A stretch of DNA of 64,000 bases, taken from the NCBI RefSeq assembly GCF_025993685.1, contig NZ_DAJPEN010000001.1, positions 2,356,001 through 2,420,000 of the forward strand, in the 5' to 3' direction. Origin of the DNA: Bacteroides mediterraneensis (GTDB lineage: Bacteria; Bacteroidota; Bacteroidia; Bacteroidales; Bacteroidaceae). Below are positions 7,707 to 17,323 of the stretch, piece after piece. The notes beneath the pieces were generated by a model. It did not search any database. It was not told the origin of the DNA and worked only from the letters and a program-made list of their open reading frames with translations. The number at the start of each line of letters is the position of its first letter. Positions within the stretch are counted from its first letter, which is position 1. The position numbers were made by a program, and so were the translations under genes.

Positions 7707-10700
7707 ATGTCCCGTATCGAACTCCAATCTTTCGATTTGTTCCGTCGCATCGAACAGATTCACCGTCAGCCGACGGCCGCTCCCGACAATTTACAAGCCA
7801 AATACATCCTGCTCCACAAAGTGCTGGAGCAGGCTTGTTATGAACTGACCACGGGGGTCACCCTTTCCTTTGCCAACCTGTTTTCCCGTCTGGACTACGT
7901 CTGCAAGGAGAAAAAGATGACTCCTTCCGACCGGTATGCCATCCAGACCATGCGCCGCAACTGCAACGCTGCCATGGGCGACCATTTTCAGGCCGACATG
8001 CAGGAATACCTTTACGACCTGCGTGCCCTGGTACGCTTTGTCTCGCTGGGCTTTGAAGAAGACATTCCGGCTTCCATCCTTCCGGAAATCCCTCACTCCA
8101 ACCGTCCGTACCAAGGTACACGCCTGTCGCACATTCCCTACGTGCGGGCTTCCGTGACCAGCTGGAACGACACCCAGATTTTTGCGGCGACCGACAGCGA
8201 GACCGACCCTTTCATCATCATCAACTATGCCAAGGGAGGCTATCAGGGCGACTTACTTTACCTGAAAGATTTGCTGACGGAGAACCTGCCCCTGAACCTA
8301 CTCGATGTGCGGGTGGACGAAGAGAACCATTACATTCCGAACCTTATCGTCATCCATCCCGACTACCTGATTGACATCAGTTCGCTGGCGGCCTGCTTCC
8401 GGGAATACGGCCACCACCCACTCAACTATTTCATGAACAAAATCAAGCCGAGAGCCCACACGGCTCCCATCCTGATGGGTAACCTGGCCAGCCAGTTTCT
8501 CGACGACTATATCAACGAACAGCCCCAGGAGCCGGTCACCTACCCCCGCAGTATCCAGAAATTCTTTGCCGCTTCGGCCCTTGATTTCTGTACCTGCTCA
8601 CTCCCGGCCGATTTCCATGCCCAGGCACAGGCCCAGATGATGAACATCCGTTCGTTTGTACACGATGTGCTGCCCCGCAACATCCGGCACTTCAACAAGA
8701 AGAACACCCTGCTCGAAGCCTCCTTCATCTGCGAAAAACTGGGGCTGCAGGGACGTGTGGACATGATGCAGAAGGATTTTCAGGTGCTCATCGAACAAAA
8801 GGCCGGGAAACGCGACGAATACAATCACCGCCACAAGGAAGACCATTTCATCCAGATGATGCTCTATCAGGGCGTGCTACGATACAATTTCGGACAGGAA
8901 ACGGAACACATGCAGACCTTCCTGCTCTATTCCAAGTATGCCGACGGACTGCTGCTGGAGCATTTTGCCGAAAACCTGTTCCGGGAAAGCATCAAGCTCC
9001 GCAACTACATCGTGCACAACGAGATGCGGCTGGGCGAAGGAGCTATCGGCGAGGTGGTGGATTCCCTCAGCACCGACCTGCTGAACGAGCTGCAGGTGAG
9101 CGGAAAGCTGTGGAACGACTACCAGGAACCGCAGTTGCAGACAGCCATCAATACCCTGAAACGCTGCACCCCGCTGGAACGGGCTTACTTCAACCGCTTC
9201 TTCACGTTCGTGGCAAAGGAACAGATTCTCAGCAAGACCGGAGGAAACAGTGATGCCTCGCACGGATTTGCCGGCAACTGGCACATCCCGCTGCACGAGA
9301 AACTGGAGGCCGGCAACATCCTATTGGGACTGACCATCCTGCAGAAACAAAGCAGCGGACCGGGCAAAGGATACGACCTCATCGAACTGCACATTCCGAC
9401 ACAGGAAGAAGATTTCCTGCCCAATTTCCGGACAGGCGACATGGTGATTCTGTATTCCTACCAGGGAGAACCCGACCTGCGAAAACACATCCTCATGAAG
9501 GGAAACATCCTGGCACTGCGCCCGGACCGCATGACACTGGTCTTGCGCAACGGACAGCAGAACAAAGATATTATCGGGGGCGGAGACGACCTTTTCGCCA
9601 TCGAACATGATTTTTCCGATACCTCGGCCAACAACGGGTTCCGCGGACTATACGCCTTTCTGTCTGCCCGGGCCGACCGGAAAGAACTTTTGTTGGGAGT
9701 ACGTACCCCTGAACTGAAAGAGGAGGATATCACTCTGAATGGTGAATACGGCCGTTTCAACGAACTCATCCGGAAAGAGAAACAAGCCAAGGATTACTTC
9801 CTGCTGGTAGGCCCTCCGGGTACCGGAAAAACTTCGTGTGCCCTGCGCTACATGGTGGAAGAAGCTCTGAGCGAACCGGATACGTCCATCCTGCTTCTGT
9901 CGTACACCAACCGGGCGGTGGACGAAATCTGCGGCATGCTCCTCGATTCCGGCATTGCCGGGAAAACTCCGTTCATCCGCATCGGCAGCGAACTGTCGTG
10001 CGACAAGCGCTTCGTACCTTACCTGCTGAAGCACAGCCTGGCCGACTGTCCCAAGCTGACTGACATCCGGCAGAAAATCGACCGCACCCGCATCTTCGTG
10101 GCCACCACGACCTCCCTCAACAGTCGCCTCAACCTCTTCACGTTGAAGCATTTCCAGCTGGCGCTTATCGACGAGGCCTCGCAGATACTGGAGCCCGACC
10201 TGCTCGGTATCCTCTCGGCCCGACACCAGCAACATAACGCCATCGACAAGTTCGTACTGGTGGGCGACTACAAGCAGCTTCCAGCCATTGCCCAGCAAAG
10301 TGCCGAAGAAGCTGTCGTCACCGACCCGCTCCTGCGACAAATCGGACTGGAAGACTGCCGCAACTCCCTCTTCGAACGCCTGTATAAGTCGAGTCCCGAC
10401 ACGTGCCGCAGTGTGCTCCGCCAGCAAGGACGCATGCATCCGGCCATTGCCGAGTTCCCCAACCAGACCTTCTACTACCGGGAACAACTGGAGTGCGTGC
10501 CGCTTCCCCACCAGCTGGAAGGAACACCCTACGAGGCCGGACCATCTGCCCAAGACCCCATCGACCGTTTGCTGCTGGAACGGAGAATGGTTTTCATCCC
10601 GGCAGAAGTTCCCGAAAGTCTCAGCGGCTCCGACAAGACCAACCCGCACGAGGCCCGCATCGTAGCCACCCTGCTGGCTCATATCTACCGCCTGACAGAG

Positions 10701-11957
10701 TCACGTTTCGACCCCAACCGGACGGTGGGCGTCATCGTGCCCTACCGCAACCAGATTGCCATGATCCGGAAAGAAATAGCCCGCCTCCAGCTGCCTGCCT
10801 TGCTGGACATCTCTATCGACACGGTAGAACGCTACCAGGGCAGCCAGCGGGATGTGATTATCTACTCGTTTACCGTACAGAATTTCAGTCAGCTCAATTT
10901 TCTGACGGCCCACACGTTCCAGGAAGACACCTTTCTGATAGACCGCAAGCTGAACGTGGCCCTGACCCGGGCCCGCAAGCAACTGCTGCTGACCGGCAAC
11001 CCGCACATTCTCGGGGCCAATATCACATTCTACAAACTGCTGGAATACATCCGCCTGCACAACGGTTACCTGGAAACAGATAGCGAATCGTTCTGTCAAG
11101 GCAATTTCACCCTCCCGTCTTACCGCCGGAACTGGGAACTGGAGGAAGGCAGCTATTCCTTGCCCACCCACTTCCAGCAGGTTTTCGAGCAACTGGTTCT
11201 GCCTCCGCAGGATTGGGAGGCAAACGAGGCGCACTACCGTGAAACCACGGCTTACGGTCGGTGTGACTTCCGTGCCCTACCCGAGGAGATGACTCCGCAG
11301 ACTTTCTGCCAGGCATACAACTATTTCTATCTGCGGAAACAATATGCAGCAGCACAGGCCCTCTTCACCGGAAGCGGCAACTGGCTGTACGACCTGATTC
11401 GGAAAGTCTCCGGCCGGGTGGTGTTCTGTGACCTGTCCTATGAAGCGGGTGCTTCGGGACTGGCCTTTGCTGATGTGTGCCGTTCCCTGCCTCACCTGGA
11501 CCTGACCTATGTGGGTATCTATCCGATGCAGGAGATGGGGGAAACCGCCGAAGCCTTCTTCCAGACCTCGGCCTACAAGCACATTCAGACAAGCTCGTAT
11601 CCCCGCTTGTCGGCCGTGAAACCGACGTTCTGGCAGGCACATTCGGTACTGACCGAGCTGGTAATTTTCAACCTCTCCAACCTGTTCGACCGCATTTCAC
11701 CACGGGAAGCGCGCGACCTCGCCCTGCAAATCAACCAGCTGGTGCATGCCCGCCCCCTGAACCACTACGTACTGGTGTATCGCGACGATGCAGGACCTTG
11801 CAGGAACAACCACTCCTATACGGCCTTCTGCAACCACCTTTCGCCCGAGCTGAAACCGCTCCAGCCGCAGATGCCCCTGTGTGGAAAAATCCATTGTAAC
11901 CCTACCGAAGGACTCCCGCTTTCGCAGGAATTCCTTTATGAAATACGTACCAACTGA
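7707..11957 (+). CDS. Dna2-like nuclease-helicase with extra C-terminal domain
   Basis: This is a multidomain protein of 1,416 residues, taking the ATG at 7707 (an in-frame TTG at 7701 is less likely). A PD-(D/E)XK RecB-like nuclease core lies near residues 345-385 (GLQGRVDMM, IEQKAGK, QMMLYQG). A superfamily-1B helicase follows: Walker A GPPGTGKT (about 702), DEAS (about 821), VGDYKQLPA, GRMHPAIAEFPN, VIVPYRNQI, TVERYQGSQRDV and LNVALTRARKQL. The order nuclease then helicase matches Dna2/AAA_11-AAA_12 enzymes of DNA repair and end processing. From about 1130 to the end is an additional domain with a Rossmann-like stretch FCDLSYEAGASGLAF near 1240. Its stop overlaps the next start (TGATG), indicating translational coupling. 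Confidence 0.88.
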   Translation: MSRIELQSFDLFRRIEQIHRQPTAAPDNLQAKYILLHKVLEQACYELTTGVTLSFANLFSRLDYVCKEKKMTPSDRYAIQTMRRNCNAAMGDHFQADMQEYLYDLRALVRFVSLGFEEDIPASILPEIPHSNRPYQGTRLSHIPYVRASVTSWNDTQIFAATDSETDPFIIINYAKGGYQGDLLYLKDLLTENLPLNLLDVRVDEENHYIPNLIVIHPDYLIDISSLAACFREYGHHPLNYFMNKIKPRAHTAPILMGNLASQFLDDYINEQPQEPVTYPRSIQKFFAASALDFCTCSLPADFHAQAQAQMMNIRSFVHDVLPRNIRHFNKKNTLLEASFICEKLGLQGRVDMMQKDFQVLIEQKAGKRDEYNHRHKEDHFIQMMLYQGVLRYNFGQETEHMQTFLLYSKYADGLLLEHFAENLFRESIKLRNYIVHNEMRLGEGAIGEVVDSLSTDLLNELQVSGKLWNDYQEPQLQTAINTLKRCTPLERAYFNRFFTFVAKEQILSKTGGNSDASHGFAGNWHIPLHEKLEAGNILLGLTILQKQSSGPGKGYDLIELHIPTQEEDFLPNFRTGDMVILYSYQGEPDLRKHILMKGNILALRPDRMTLVLRNGQQNKDIIGGGDDLFAIEHDFSDTSANNGFRGLYAFLSARADRKELLLGVRTPELKEEDITLNGEYGRFNELIRKEKQAKDYFLLVGPPGTGKTSCALRYMVEEALSEPDTSILLLSYTNRAVDEICGMLLDSGIAGKTPFIRIGSELSCDKRFVPYLLKHSLADCPKLTDIRQKIDRTRIFVATTTSLNSRLNLFTLKHFQLALIDEASQILEPDLLGILSARHQQHNAIDKFVLVGDYKQLPAIAQQSAEEAVVTDPLLRQIGLEDCRNSLFERLYKSSPDTCRSVLRQQGRMHPAIAEFPNQTFYYREQLECVPLPHQLEGTPYEAGPSAQDPIDRLLLERRMVFIPAEVPESLSGSDKTNPHEARIVATLLAHIYRLTESRFDPNRTVGVIVPYRNQIAMIRKEIARLQLPALLDISIDTVERYQGSQRDVIIYSFTVQNFSQLNFLTAHTFQEDTFLIDRKLNVALTRARKQLLLTGNPHILGANITFYKLLEYIRLHNGYLETDSESFCQGNFTLPSYRRNWELEEGSYSLPTHFQQVFEQLVLPPQDWEANEAHYRETTAYGRCDFRALPEEMTPQTFCQAYNYFYLRKQYAAAQALFTGSGNWLYDLIRKVSGRVVFCDLSYEAGASGLAFADVCRSLPHLDLTYVGIYPMQEMGETAEAFFQTSAYKHIQTSSYPRLSAVKPTFWQAHSVLTELVIFNLSNLFDRISPREARDLALQINQLVHARPLNHYVLVYRDDAGPCRNNHSYTAFCNHLSPELKPLQPQMPLCGKIHCNPTEGLPLSQEFLYEIRTN

Positions 11958-12700
11958 TGAAAAAGAAACCTATCCAGCGGGCCCTCATCGTAGGGGCCAC
12001 TTCCGGCATCGGAAAAGAAACGGCCTTACAACTGCTCCAGAAGGGGTGGATACTCGGACTGGCAGGCCGACGCGAAGAAAAACTGAAAGAATTGCAGCAG
12101 CTGGCTCCGGACCGTATCCACATCCGGGCCATCGATATTTGTCAGGCAGAAGCACCCGACCGCCTGCAGGAACTGATTGATGAAATGGGAGGCATGGACC
12201 TCTACCTGCACTGTTCAGGCATCGGACACCAGAATTACACACTGTCACCGGACATCGAACTTCAGACGCTCGAAACCAACGGAACGGGGTTCGTACGGAT
12301 GGTCACCGCCGCGTTCCGTTATTTTGCCCGGCAACAAGGAGGACATCTCGCTGTCATCAGTTCCATTGCCGGTACCAAAGGACTGGGAGCCGCTCCGGCC
12401 TACTCCGCCACCAAGCGTTTCCAGAATATCTACATCGACTCCCTGGAACAGCTGGCCTGCATGCAGCATCTCCCCATCCGGTTCACCGACATCCGGCCCG
12501 GATTCGTGGCCACCGGCTTGCTGAACGACGGCAAGCACTATCCCATGCTGATGTCCACGGAGAAAGTAGCCCGTCACATCGTGCGAGCCCTGGAAAAAAA
12601 GAAACGCATCGCCCTCATCGACTGGCGCTACCGCATCATGGTAACCCTCTGGCACCTGATACCGCCTGCCGTCTGGAAACGACTGCCCATCAGGAATTGA
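11957..12700 (+). CDS. Short-chain dehydrogenase/reductase
   Basis: A 247-residue classical SDR with the nucleotide-binding glycine motif GATSGIG (13-19), a conserved-Asn region in HCSGIG, an active-site Ser in VISSIAG and the catalytic YSATK (Tyr and Lys) near residue 151. The acidic residue that would select NAD is replaced by AGRREEK after strand 2, so NADP(H) use is likely. The C-terminus ends in a hydrophobic, basic stretch (IMVTLWHLIPPAVWKRL) that could associate with the membrane. Its ATG overlaps the helicase stop by one base. The 3' end overlaps the convergent MATE gene by 11 bp. The substrate cannot be told from sequence. Confidence 0.88.
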   Translation: MKKKPIQRALIVGATSGIGKETALQLLQKGWILGLAGRREEKLKELQQLAPDRIHIRAIDICQAEAPDRLQELIDEMGGMDLYLHCSGIGHQNYTLSPDIELQTLETNGTGFVRMVTAAFRYFARQQGGHLAVISSIAGTKGLGAAPAYSATKRFQNIYIDSLEQLACMQHLPIRFTDIRPGFVATGLLNDGKHYPMLMSTEKVARHIVRALEKKKRIALIDWRYRIMVTLWHLIPPAVWKRLPIRN

Positions 12701-14060
12701 CGGGCACCCGTCTTTCCTTTGCCACAATCTCCTTCAAGCGACGGTACACATAGATGAAAGCCGGCACCAGGAACAGGTTGGCAAACAGCCAGGCCGTCGG
12801 GTCGCCGAAGCAGACGCCCCAAAACTTCCAGGCCGGTACGAGGAAAAGACTGACCAGCACACGGGCTATCATTTCAGCTACGCCCGAAAACATGGCCAGC
12901 CGCGTATAGCCTGCCCCCTGAATGGTATAGCGGAGAATACTCAGCGAGCCCAGCAGGATGAAGAAAGAAGTATTGATGTGCAGGAACAGCACGGTATCTT
13001 TCATAATCTCCGTCTCCTCGGGCGAAATGAACAACAAGGCAAACTTGTCGGCCAGTCCCCACATTACAATGGCAATCGCTACGGAATAGACCAACATCAT
13101 CAGCGTGGCCGACTTGATACCCATCCAGATGCGGTCGGGCTTTCCGGCACCATAGTTCTGTCCGGAATACGTGGCCATGGCCATACCCAGACTGTCCAGC
13201 GGACACATCACGAACATCTTGATACGCATGGCCGCGGTGAAGGCAGCCACACAGGCCGTACCCAATGCATTGTTCGCACTCTGCAACATGATACTGCCGA
13301 TAGCCGTAATGGAAAACTGCAAGCCCATCGGCACCCCGATAGACAAAAGCTGACGGGCCAGGTCTTTCCGGAAACGGCGGTCGGACGGCTCGGTTTTCAG
13401 GATGTCAAACTTGCGGTACATATAGATGTAGCACAGCAAAGCCGAAAGTCCCTGGGAGAAGACCGTGGCGATGGCTGCTCCGGCTACCCCCCATCCCAGC
13501 GTCAGGATACAGAACAAATCGAGAACAATGTTCAGCAACGTGGAGAACAGCAGGAACCAGAACGGGGTCTTGCTATCTCCCAACGCACGGATGATGCTGG
13601 AAAGCAGGTTGTAGAAAAACGTACACGGTACGCCGATAAACGTGATGAGCAGATAGATGTAAGCCCCTTCAAAAATATTCTCAGGTGTCTGCATGGAACG
13701 TAGGATAAATCCGCAGAGCAGACTCGTGACAATGGCCACCGCCACCGACATCACGGCCGCCAGCTTCAAGCTGACCGACACATAACGCCGCATCGTGACA
13801 TAATCGCGGGCCCCAAACTTCTGGGCCACCGGAATGCCGAAACCACCACAACACCCGTTGCAGAATCCCAGTATCAGGAAAACCACCGATGTGCTGGCTC
13901 CCACGGAAGCCAAGGCATTAATACCTAAGAATCGCCCCACAATGGCCGCATCCACCAGCGAATACGTCTGCTGAAGCAGGTTGCCCAGCAACAAAGGAAA
14001 AGTAAAATTCAAAATCAGCGGCAGACTCGGCCCTGATGTCATCTCTCTAGACTGTGCCAT
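12690..14060 (-). CDS. MATE-family multidrug efflux transporter
   Basis: This 456-residue integral membrane protein has about 12 hydrophobic helices in two related halves and the MATE opening FPLLLGNLLQQTYSLVDAAIVGRFLG. MATE proteins export cationic or aromatic compounds using Na+ or H+ gradients. It is transcribed leftwards, divergently from the second MATE gene at 14307. A minus-strand TACTTTTG box lies at 14099-14106. Its 3' end overlaps the convergent SDR gene by 11 bp with no terminator visible between them. Confidence 0.9.
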   Translation of the reverse strand: MAQSREMTSGPSLPLILNFTFPLLLGNLLQQTYSLVDAAIVGRFLGINALASVGASTSVVFLILGFCNGCCGGFGIPVAQKFGARDYVTMRRYVSVSLKLAAVMSVAVAIVTSLLCGFILRSMQTPENIFEGAYIYLLITFIGVPCTFFYNLLSSIIRALGDSKTPFWFLLFSTLLNIVLDLFCILTLGWGVAGAAIATVFSQGLSALLCYIYMYRKFDILKTEPSDRRFRKDLARQLLSIGVPMGLQFSITAIGSIMLQSANNALGTACVAAFTAAMRIKMFVMCPLDSLGMAMATYSGQNYGAGKPDRIWMGIKSATLMMLVYSVAIAIVMWGLADKFALLFISPEETEIMKDTVLFLHINTSFFILLGSLSILRYTIQGAGYTRLAMFSGVAEMIARVLVSLFLVPAWKFWGVCFGDPTAWLFANLFLVPAFIYVYRRLKEIVAKERRVPVNS

Positions 14061-14098
14061 AAATATCCTCTCGTTATCCTCAAAAAATAATAAGTGTG

Positions 14099-14106
14099 CA
14101 AAAGTA
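14099..14106 (-). promoter_or_regulatory. -7 promoter box of the leftward MATE gene
   Basis: TACTTTTG on the minus strand (TAnnTTTG), 38 bp before the ATG at 14060. The -33 partner is unclear. Confidence 0.4.
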
Positions 14107-14188
14107 CACTAAAGTTGTGAGACGAGAGAAAATCACCCCGTTAAATAAGGTAATTCGAAGCGCTTTTTTGCCTTAAATCATCCCTGAA

Positions 14189-14206
14189 AAAACGCAAGGA
14201 CGTTTT
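14189..14206. repeat. Single copy of the 22-bp dyad unit
   Basis: AAAACGCAAGGACGTTTT has perfect 6-bp arms (AAAACG / CGTTTT). Its core is identical to unit 3 of the array at 38471-38580. It stands alone between the two divergent MATE genes, about 100 bp upstream of the rightward one. Confidence 0.6.
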
Positions 14207-14306
14207 CGAAGCCCCCTTTTCAGAAAATGATTTATTATCATTTGTGAATTTTTTAGTGCCGGAATTGACTTACCTTCGCAGCCAAATGCAAAAACAGAGA
14301 AAAGAC

Positions 14307-15650
14307 ATGAAAGACAGTATTGACTTCGGAAGCATGGACATTCCGAAATTGTTCCGGAAATTACTTATCCCTACCGTACTGGGAATGATTTTCTCGGCCA
14401 TCTTCATCATCACCGACGGCATCTTCGTGGGGAAAGGCATCGGCAGCGATGCCCTGGCCGCCGTCAACATCACAGCTCCCCTCTTCCTGATTAATACGGG
14501 TGTGGGACTGATGTTCGGCATCGGCGCCTCGGTCGTGGCCTCCATTCACCTGTCGCAAGGGAAAGTAAAGGTGGCCCGCATCAATATCACGCAGGCTGTC
14601 ATAGTTTCCTCCTTATTGCTCATCGCCTACGCCGCAGTCATTCTCTGCAACGTGGAAGAAATAGCCTTACTGCTGGGAAGCTCACCCCGCCTGTTGCCTC
14701 TCGCCGCCGAATACATGTACTGGTTCGTGCCCTTCCTGGTGTTCAGTGCCCTGCTGAGCTCGGGCATGTTCTTCGTGCGACTGGACGGCTCACCCAACTA
14801 CGCCATGGTGTGCAACATCATCCCTGCCCTACTCAACATCGGCTTGGACTACCTGTTTATCTTCGTCTGCAAATGGGGCATGTTCGGAGCCGCCCTGGCC
14901 ACCAGTCTGGGCTACATCGTCGGTGCCCTGATGATTCTGGTTTATCTGATGCAGCCTCAGCACATTCTCCGTTTGTGTAAAGTCAAACTGTCTTGGAAAA
15001 GCCTGCGGCTCACCCTTCGCAACACCGGCTATATGTGCAAGCTGGGATTGTCCAGTTTTCTCTGTGAGGCAGCCATCGCCACCATGATGTTTGCCGGGAA
15101 CTACGTCTTTATCCACTACCTGGGTGAAGACGGGGTAGCCGCCTACAGCATCGCCTGCTATTTCTTCCCCATCATCTTCATGGTGTACAACGCCATCGCC
15201 CAGTCAGCCCAACCTATTCTCAGCTACAACTTCGGAGCCGGACACCCGGAACGCGTGCGGGCAGCCTTCCGATTGGCCCTGCTGACCGCCATCTCCTGCG
15301 GCATCATCGTTTTCGCCGTCACGGCCTTGTTCTCTTCCCCAATAGCCTCCTGGTTCATCGACAGCCGCTATCCGGCACACGACCTGGCCGTCGAAGGACT
15401 TCCTCTGTTTGCCTCCGGCTTCGTATGCTTCGGCATCAACATCGTATCCATCGGCTACTTCCAGAGTGTGGAACGCGACCGCCCTGCCATGGCCATCACC
15501 CTGCTGCGCGGATTTATCCTCGTGCTTCTCTGCTTCTGGCTGATGCCCCTGCTATGCGGAGTGCCGGGAATCTGGCTGGCCGTCCCCGTTTCCGAGCTGC
15601 TGACCTTCCTTTTTGTCCTCACTCTCTACTGCCGCGGCAAACGAAGCTAA
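14307..15650 (+). CDS. MATE-family efflux transporter
   Basis: The product, about 447 residues long, belongs to the MATE family and has a dozen predicted membrane helices; the first reads LIPTVLGMIFSAIFIITDGIFVGKG, split here only by reading position. I take the ATG at 14307 (MKDSIDFGSMDIPKL). The frame is open back to a GTG at 14244, but a TACCTTCG promoter-like box near 14271 would place transcription start downstream of that codon, and an in-frame ATG at 14286 is the other option. The Crp/Fnr-type regulator starts 39 bp after the stop and may control this gene. The substrate is unknown. Confidence 0.87.
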   Translation: MKDSIDFGSMDIPKLFRKLLIPTVLGMIFSAIFIITDGIFVGKGIGSDALAAVNITAPLFLINTGVGLMFGIGASVVASIHLSQGKVKVARINITQAVIVSSLLLIAYAAVILCNVEEIALLLGSSPRLLPLAAEYMYWFVPFLVFSALLSSGMFFVRLDGSPNYAMVCNIIPALLNIGLDYLFIFVCKWGMFGAALATSLGYIVGALMILVYLMQPQHILRLCKVKLSWKSLRLTLRNTGYMCKLGLSSFLCEAAIATMMFAGNYVFIHYLGEDGVAAYSIACYFFPIIFMVYNAIAQSAQPILSYNFGAGHPERVRAAFRLALLTAISCGIIVFAVTALFSSPIASWFIDSRYPAHDLAVEGLPLFASGFVCFGINIVSIGYFQSVERDRPAMAITLLRGFILVLLCFWLMPLLCGVPGIWLAVPVSELLTFLFVLTLYCRGKRS

Positions 15651-15658
15651 GATTTTAT

Positions 15659-15666
15659 TACCTTTG
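15659..15666 (+). promoter_or_regulatory. -7 promoter box of the Crp/Fnr regulator gene
   Basis: TACCTTTG matches TAnnTTTG, 23 bp before the regulator ATG and just after the MATE stop, so the regulator can be transcribed on its own. Confidence 0.5.
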
Positions 15667-15689
15667 TAGCGACATAGATACCCAAAGGA

Positions 15690-16265
15690 ATGAAGACTTT
15701 TAGCGAGATACTGCACGAAAAATATGGACTGAGTGCCTCGGAATCTGAGCAATTACTGGCACAGATGGAACGCCTTACCTACCGAAAAGGGGAACACATC
15801 GTACGGGAAGGAGAACGCAACAGCAGTCTCTACCTGGTGGCCCAAGGCATCTGGAGAGGACATTATCTGCGCGACGGAGTGGACATTTCACTCTGGTTTG
15901 CTTCAGAAGGAGACACGCTCTTCTCTTCGTGGAGCTACGTGGCCGACCGTCCCTCTCTTACCTCCATCGAAGCCATGAGCGACAGCACGGTCTTCCGCAT
16001 CTCCAAGCAAAAGATGGAGACTTTTTTTGCCTCTTCCATCGCCTTTGCCAACATCGGAAGAGTCATTTTCGAACGGCAGTTTCTGGACATGGAAAACTGG
16101 ATGATAAACGGAGGAGCCGCACAGGCGAAACAACGTTACCTTGCCCTGCTGGAGCAGAATCCGGAATTGCTGCAGCATGTCCCGCTAAAGCACATCGCCT
16201 CTTATCTGATGATTACACCTCAATCGCTCAGCCGCATACGGGCGGAACTGAGCAGAAAGAAATAA
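15690..16265 (+). CDS. Crp/Fnr-family transcriptional regulator
   Basis: The protein (191 residues) has an N-terminal cyclic-nucleotide-binding-like beta barrel (about 20-120, with GEHIVREGERNSSLYLVAQG) and a C-terminal winged helix (about 150-190) including HIASYLMITPQSLSRIRAEL. There is no N-terminal cysteine cluster as in Fnr, so it is not an evident oxygen sensor. This short Crp-like type is common in Bacteroidetes and often sits by a single transporter or enzyme gene. Control of the upstream MATE gene is plausible from position only. It converges with the secreted-protein gene at 16276, 10 bp away. Confidence 0.85.
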   Translation: MKTFSEILHEKYGLSASESEQLLAQMERLTYRKGEHIVREGERNSSLYLVAQGIWRGHYLRDGVDISLWFASEGDTLFSSWSYVADRPSLTSIEAMSDSTVFRISKQKMETFFASSIAFANIGRVIFERQFLDMENWMINGGAAQAKQRYLALLEQNPELLQHVPLKHIASYLMITPQSLSRIRAELSRKK

Positions 16266-16275
16266 CGGAGTAGAA

Positions 16276-17109
16276 TTAATGAACGCCAGTGATGGCACTA
16301 ATCCAATATCTGCCCTCTTGGTATATAGTCTGAATATTCATTTGATGTGTGTACTTTCCTGCCTGATAAGTAACCTGATAATTATCAGTGTCCAACGGAA
16401 GAACTTTCAGACTCTTGAACCACATACTGTCGAAATCAAAATTCGTCACCAAAAGGTCATAGCCCTCGAAAGTATCCTGCAAATATTCCTGTTCTGCTTT
16501 CTTGAATTGTTCCAAAGCTGTGTGAGACAGATTAGACAAACGTAAAGACTGCAACCTGGCATTCAAATCGCCGCACATGCTGCAATAGGTAGCCAAATAA
16601 ACTTTATAAAAACTTTCGACCAATGATTTTCCCGACGAACTATCTATTTTATAAGAAGCTACATTTTCAAAACAAGACAACCACTCATCTCCATATTGGG
16701 TATCGCTTTCAATCGGGGTAATATATACAATCTTACATTGGTCATTCACATATCCCACTTTTAATGGAATCTCTACCAGACTGGTACTATCTTTTTTATC
16801 CCAAAGATAACTTACCATATACCAGTCGTCTGCAATTTCTCTCACATTCAATGTCTTGATTGCATCTGAATTCACATCTTGTGCCCGTATAATCGGATTG
16901 ACTCCAGTTGCATAAACCATTCTTTGGAGTTTGGCAGCCAATTCTTCGGTTAAATACTTCTTACACAATGCTTCATTATTCGAATCCACATTTAAAAAGT
17001 TCGTCATATAATTCGTATAAAATGTACGCACTTCATCTATGCATGCACCAGAACAGACTGAGCTGCAACAAAGCCACAAAACCGATATAAATAAGAGTTT
17101 CCTTTTCAT
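16276..17109 (-). CDS. Secreted protein with two DUF3828-like repeats
   Basis: A 277-residue protein with a Sec signal peptide (MKRKLLFISVLWLCCSSVCSG); a Cys just after it makes a lipoprotein possible, though the lipobox is poor. It contains two related halves: VRTFYTNYMTNF at about 27 and VESFYKVYLATY at about 165. Each is followed by helices, a W-Y or F-W strand and a final strand of the type IVYITP / YWISAITG. The pattern resembles DUF3828. Function is unknown; such domains occur in secreted proteins of gut Bacteroidetes. It is monocistronic and convergent with the Crp/Fnr gene. Confidence 0.65.
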   Translation of the reverse strand: MKRKLLFISVLWLCCSSVCSGACIDEVRTFYTNYMTNFLNVDSNNEALCKKYLTEELAAKLQRMVYATGVNPIIRAQDVNSDAIKTLNVREIADDWYMVSYLWDKKDSTSLVEIPLKVGYVNDQCKIVYITPIESDTQYGDEWLSCFENVASYKIDSSSGKSLVESFYKVYLATYCSMCGDLNARLQSLRLSNLSHTALEQFKKAEQEYLQDTFEGYDLLVTNFDFDSMWFKSLKVLPLDTDNYQVTYQAGKYTHQMNIQTIYQEGRYWISAITGVH

Positions 17110-17295
17110 TGTTTAATAGTTAACGTAAGCGTAAGACTTTTCAGTGCCTAAAGTACAGAAATTTATGATATGACTAATGATTTTTGTAAGGAATTTGCAT
17201 TACAAGAGGAAAAACGACCACTTTCTCCATACTGATTTATAACCATATCTTATCAGGAATACACTCATTTCATCCTGATTCGAAAAAACTTTGTA

Positions 17296-17303
17296 TACTT
17301 TTG
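17296..17303 (+). promoter_or_regulatory. -7 promoter box of the LuxR-type regulator gene
   Basis: TACTTTTG fits TAnnTTTG, 20 bp before the ATG at 17324. Confidence 0.45.
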
Positions 17304-17323
17304 TGGCACTGTAACCTGAATGT

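Noticed and set aside
14244..14306. GTG start at 14244 for the rightward MATE gene
   Set aside because: A promoter-like box near 14271 lies inside that extension, and the extra residues are not family-like.
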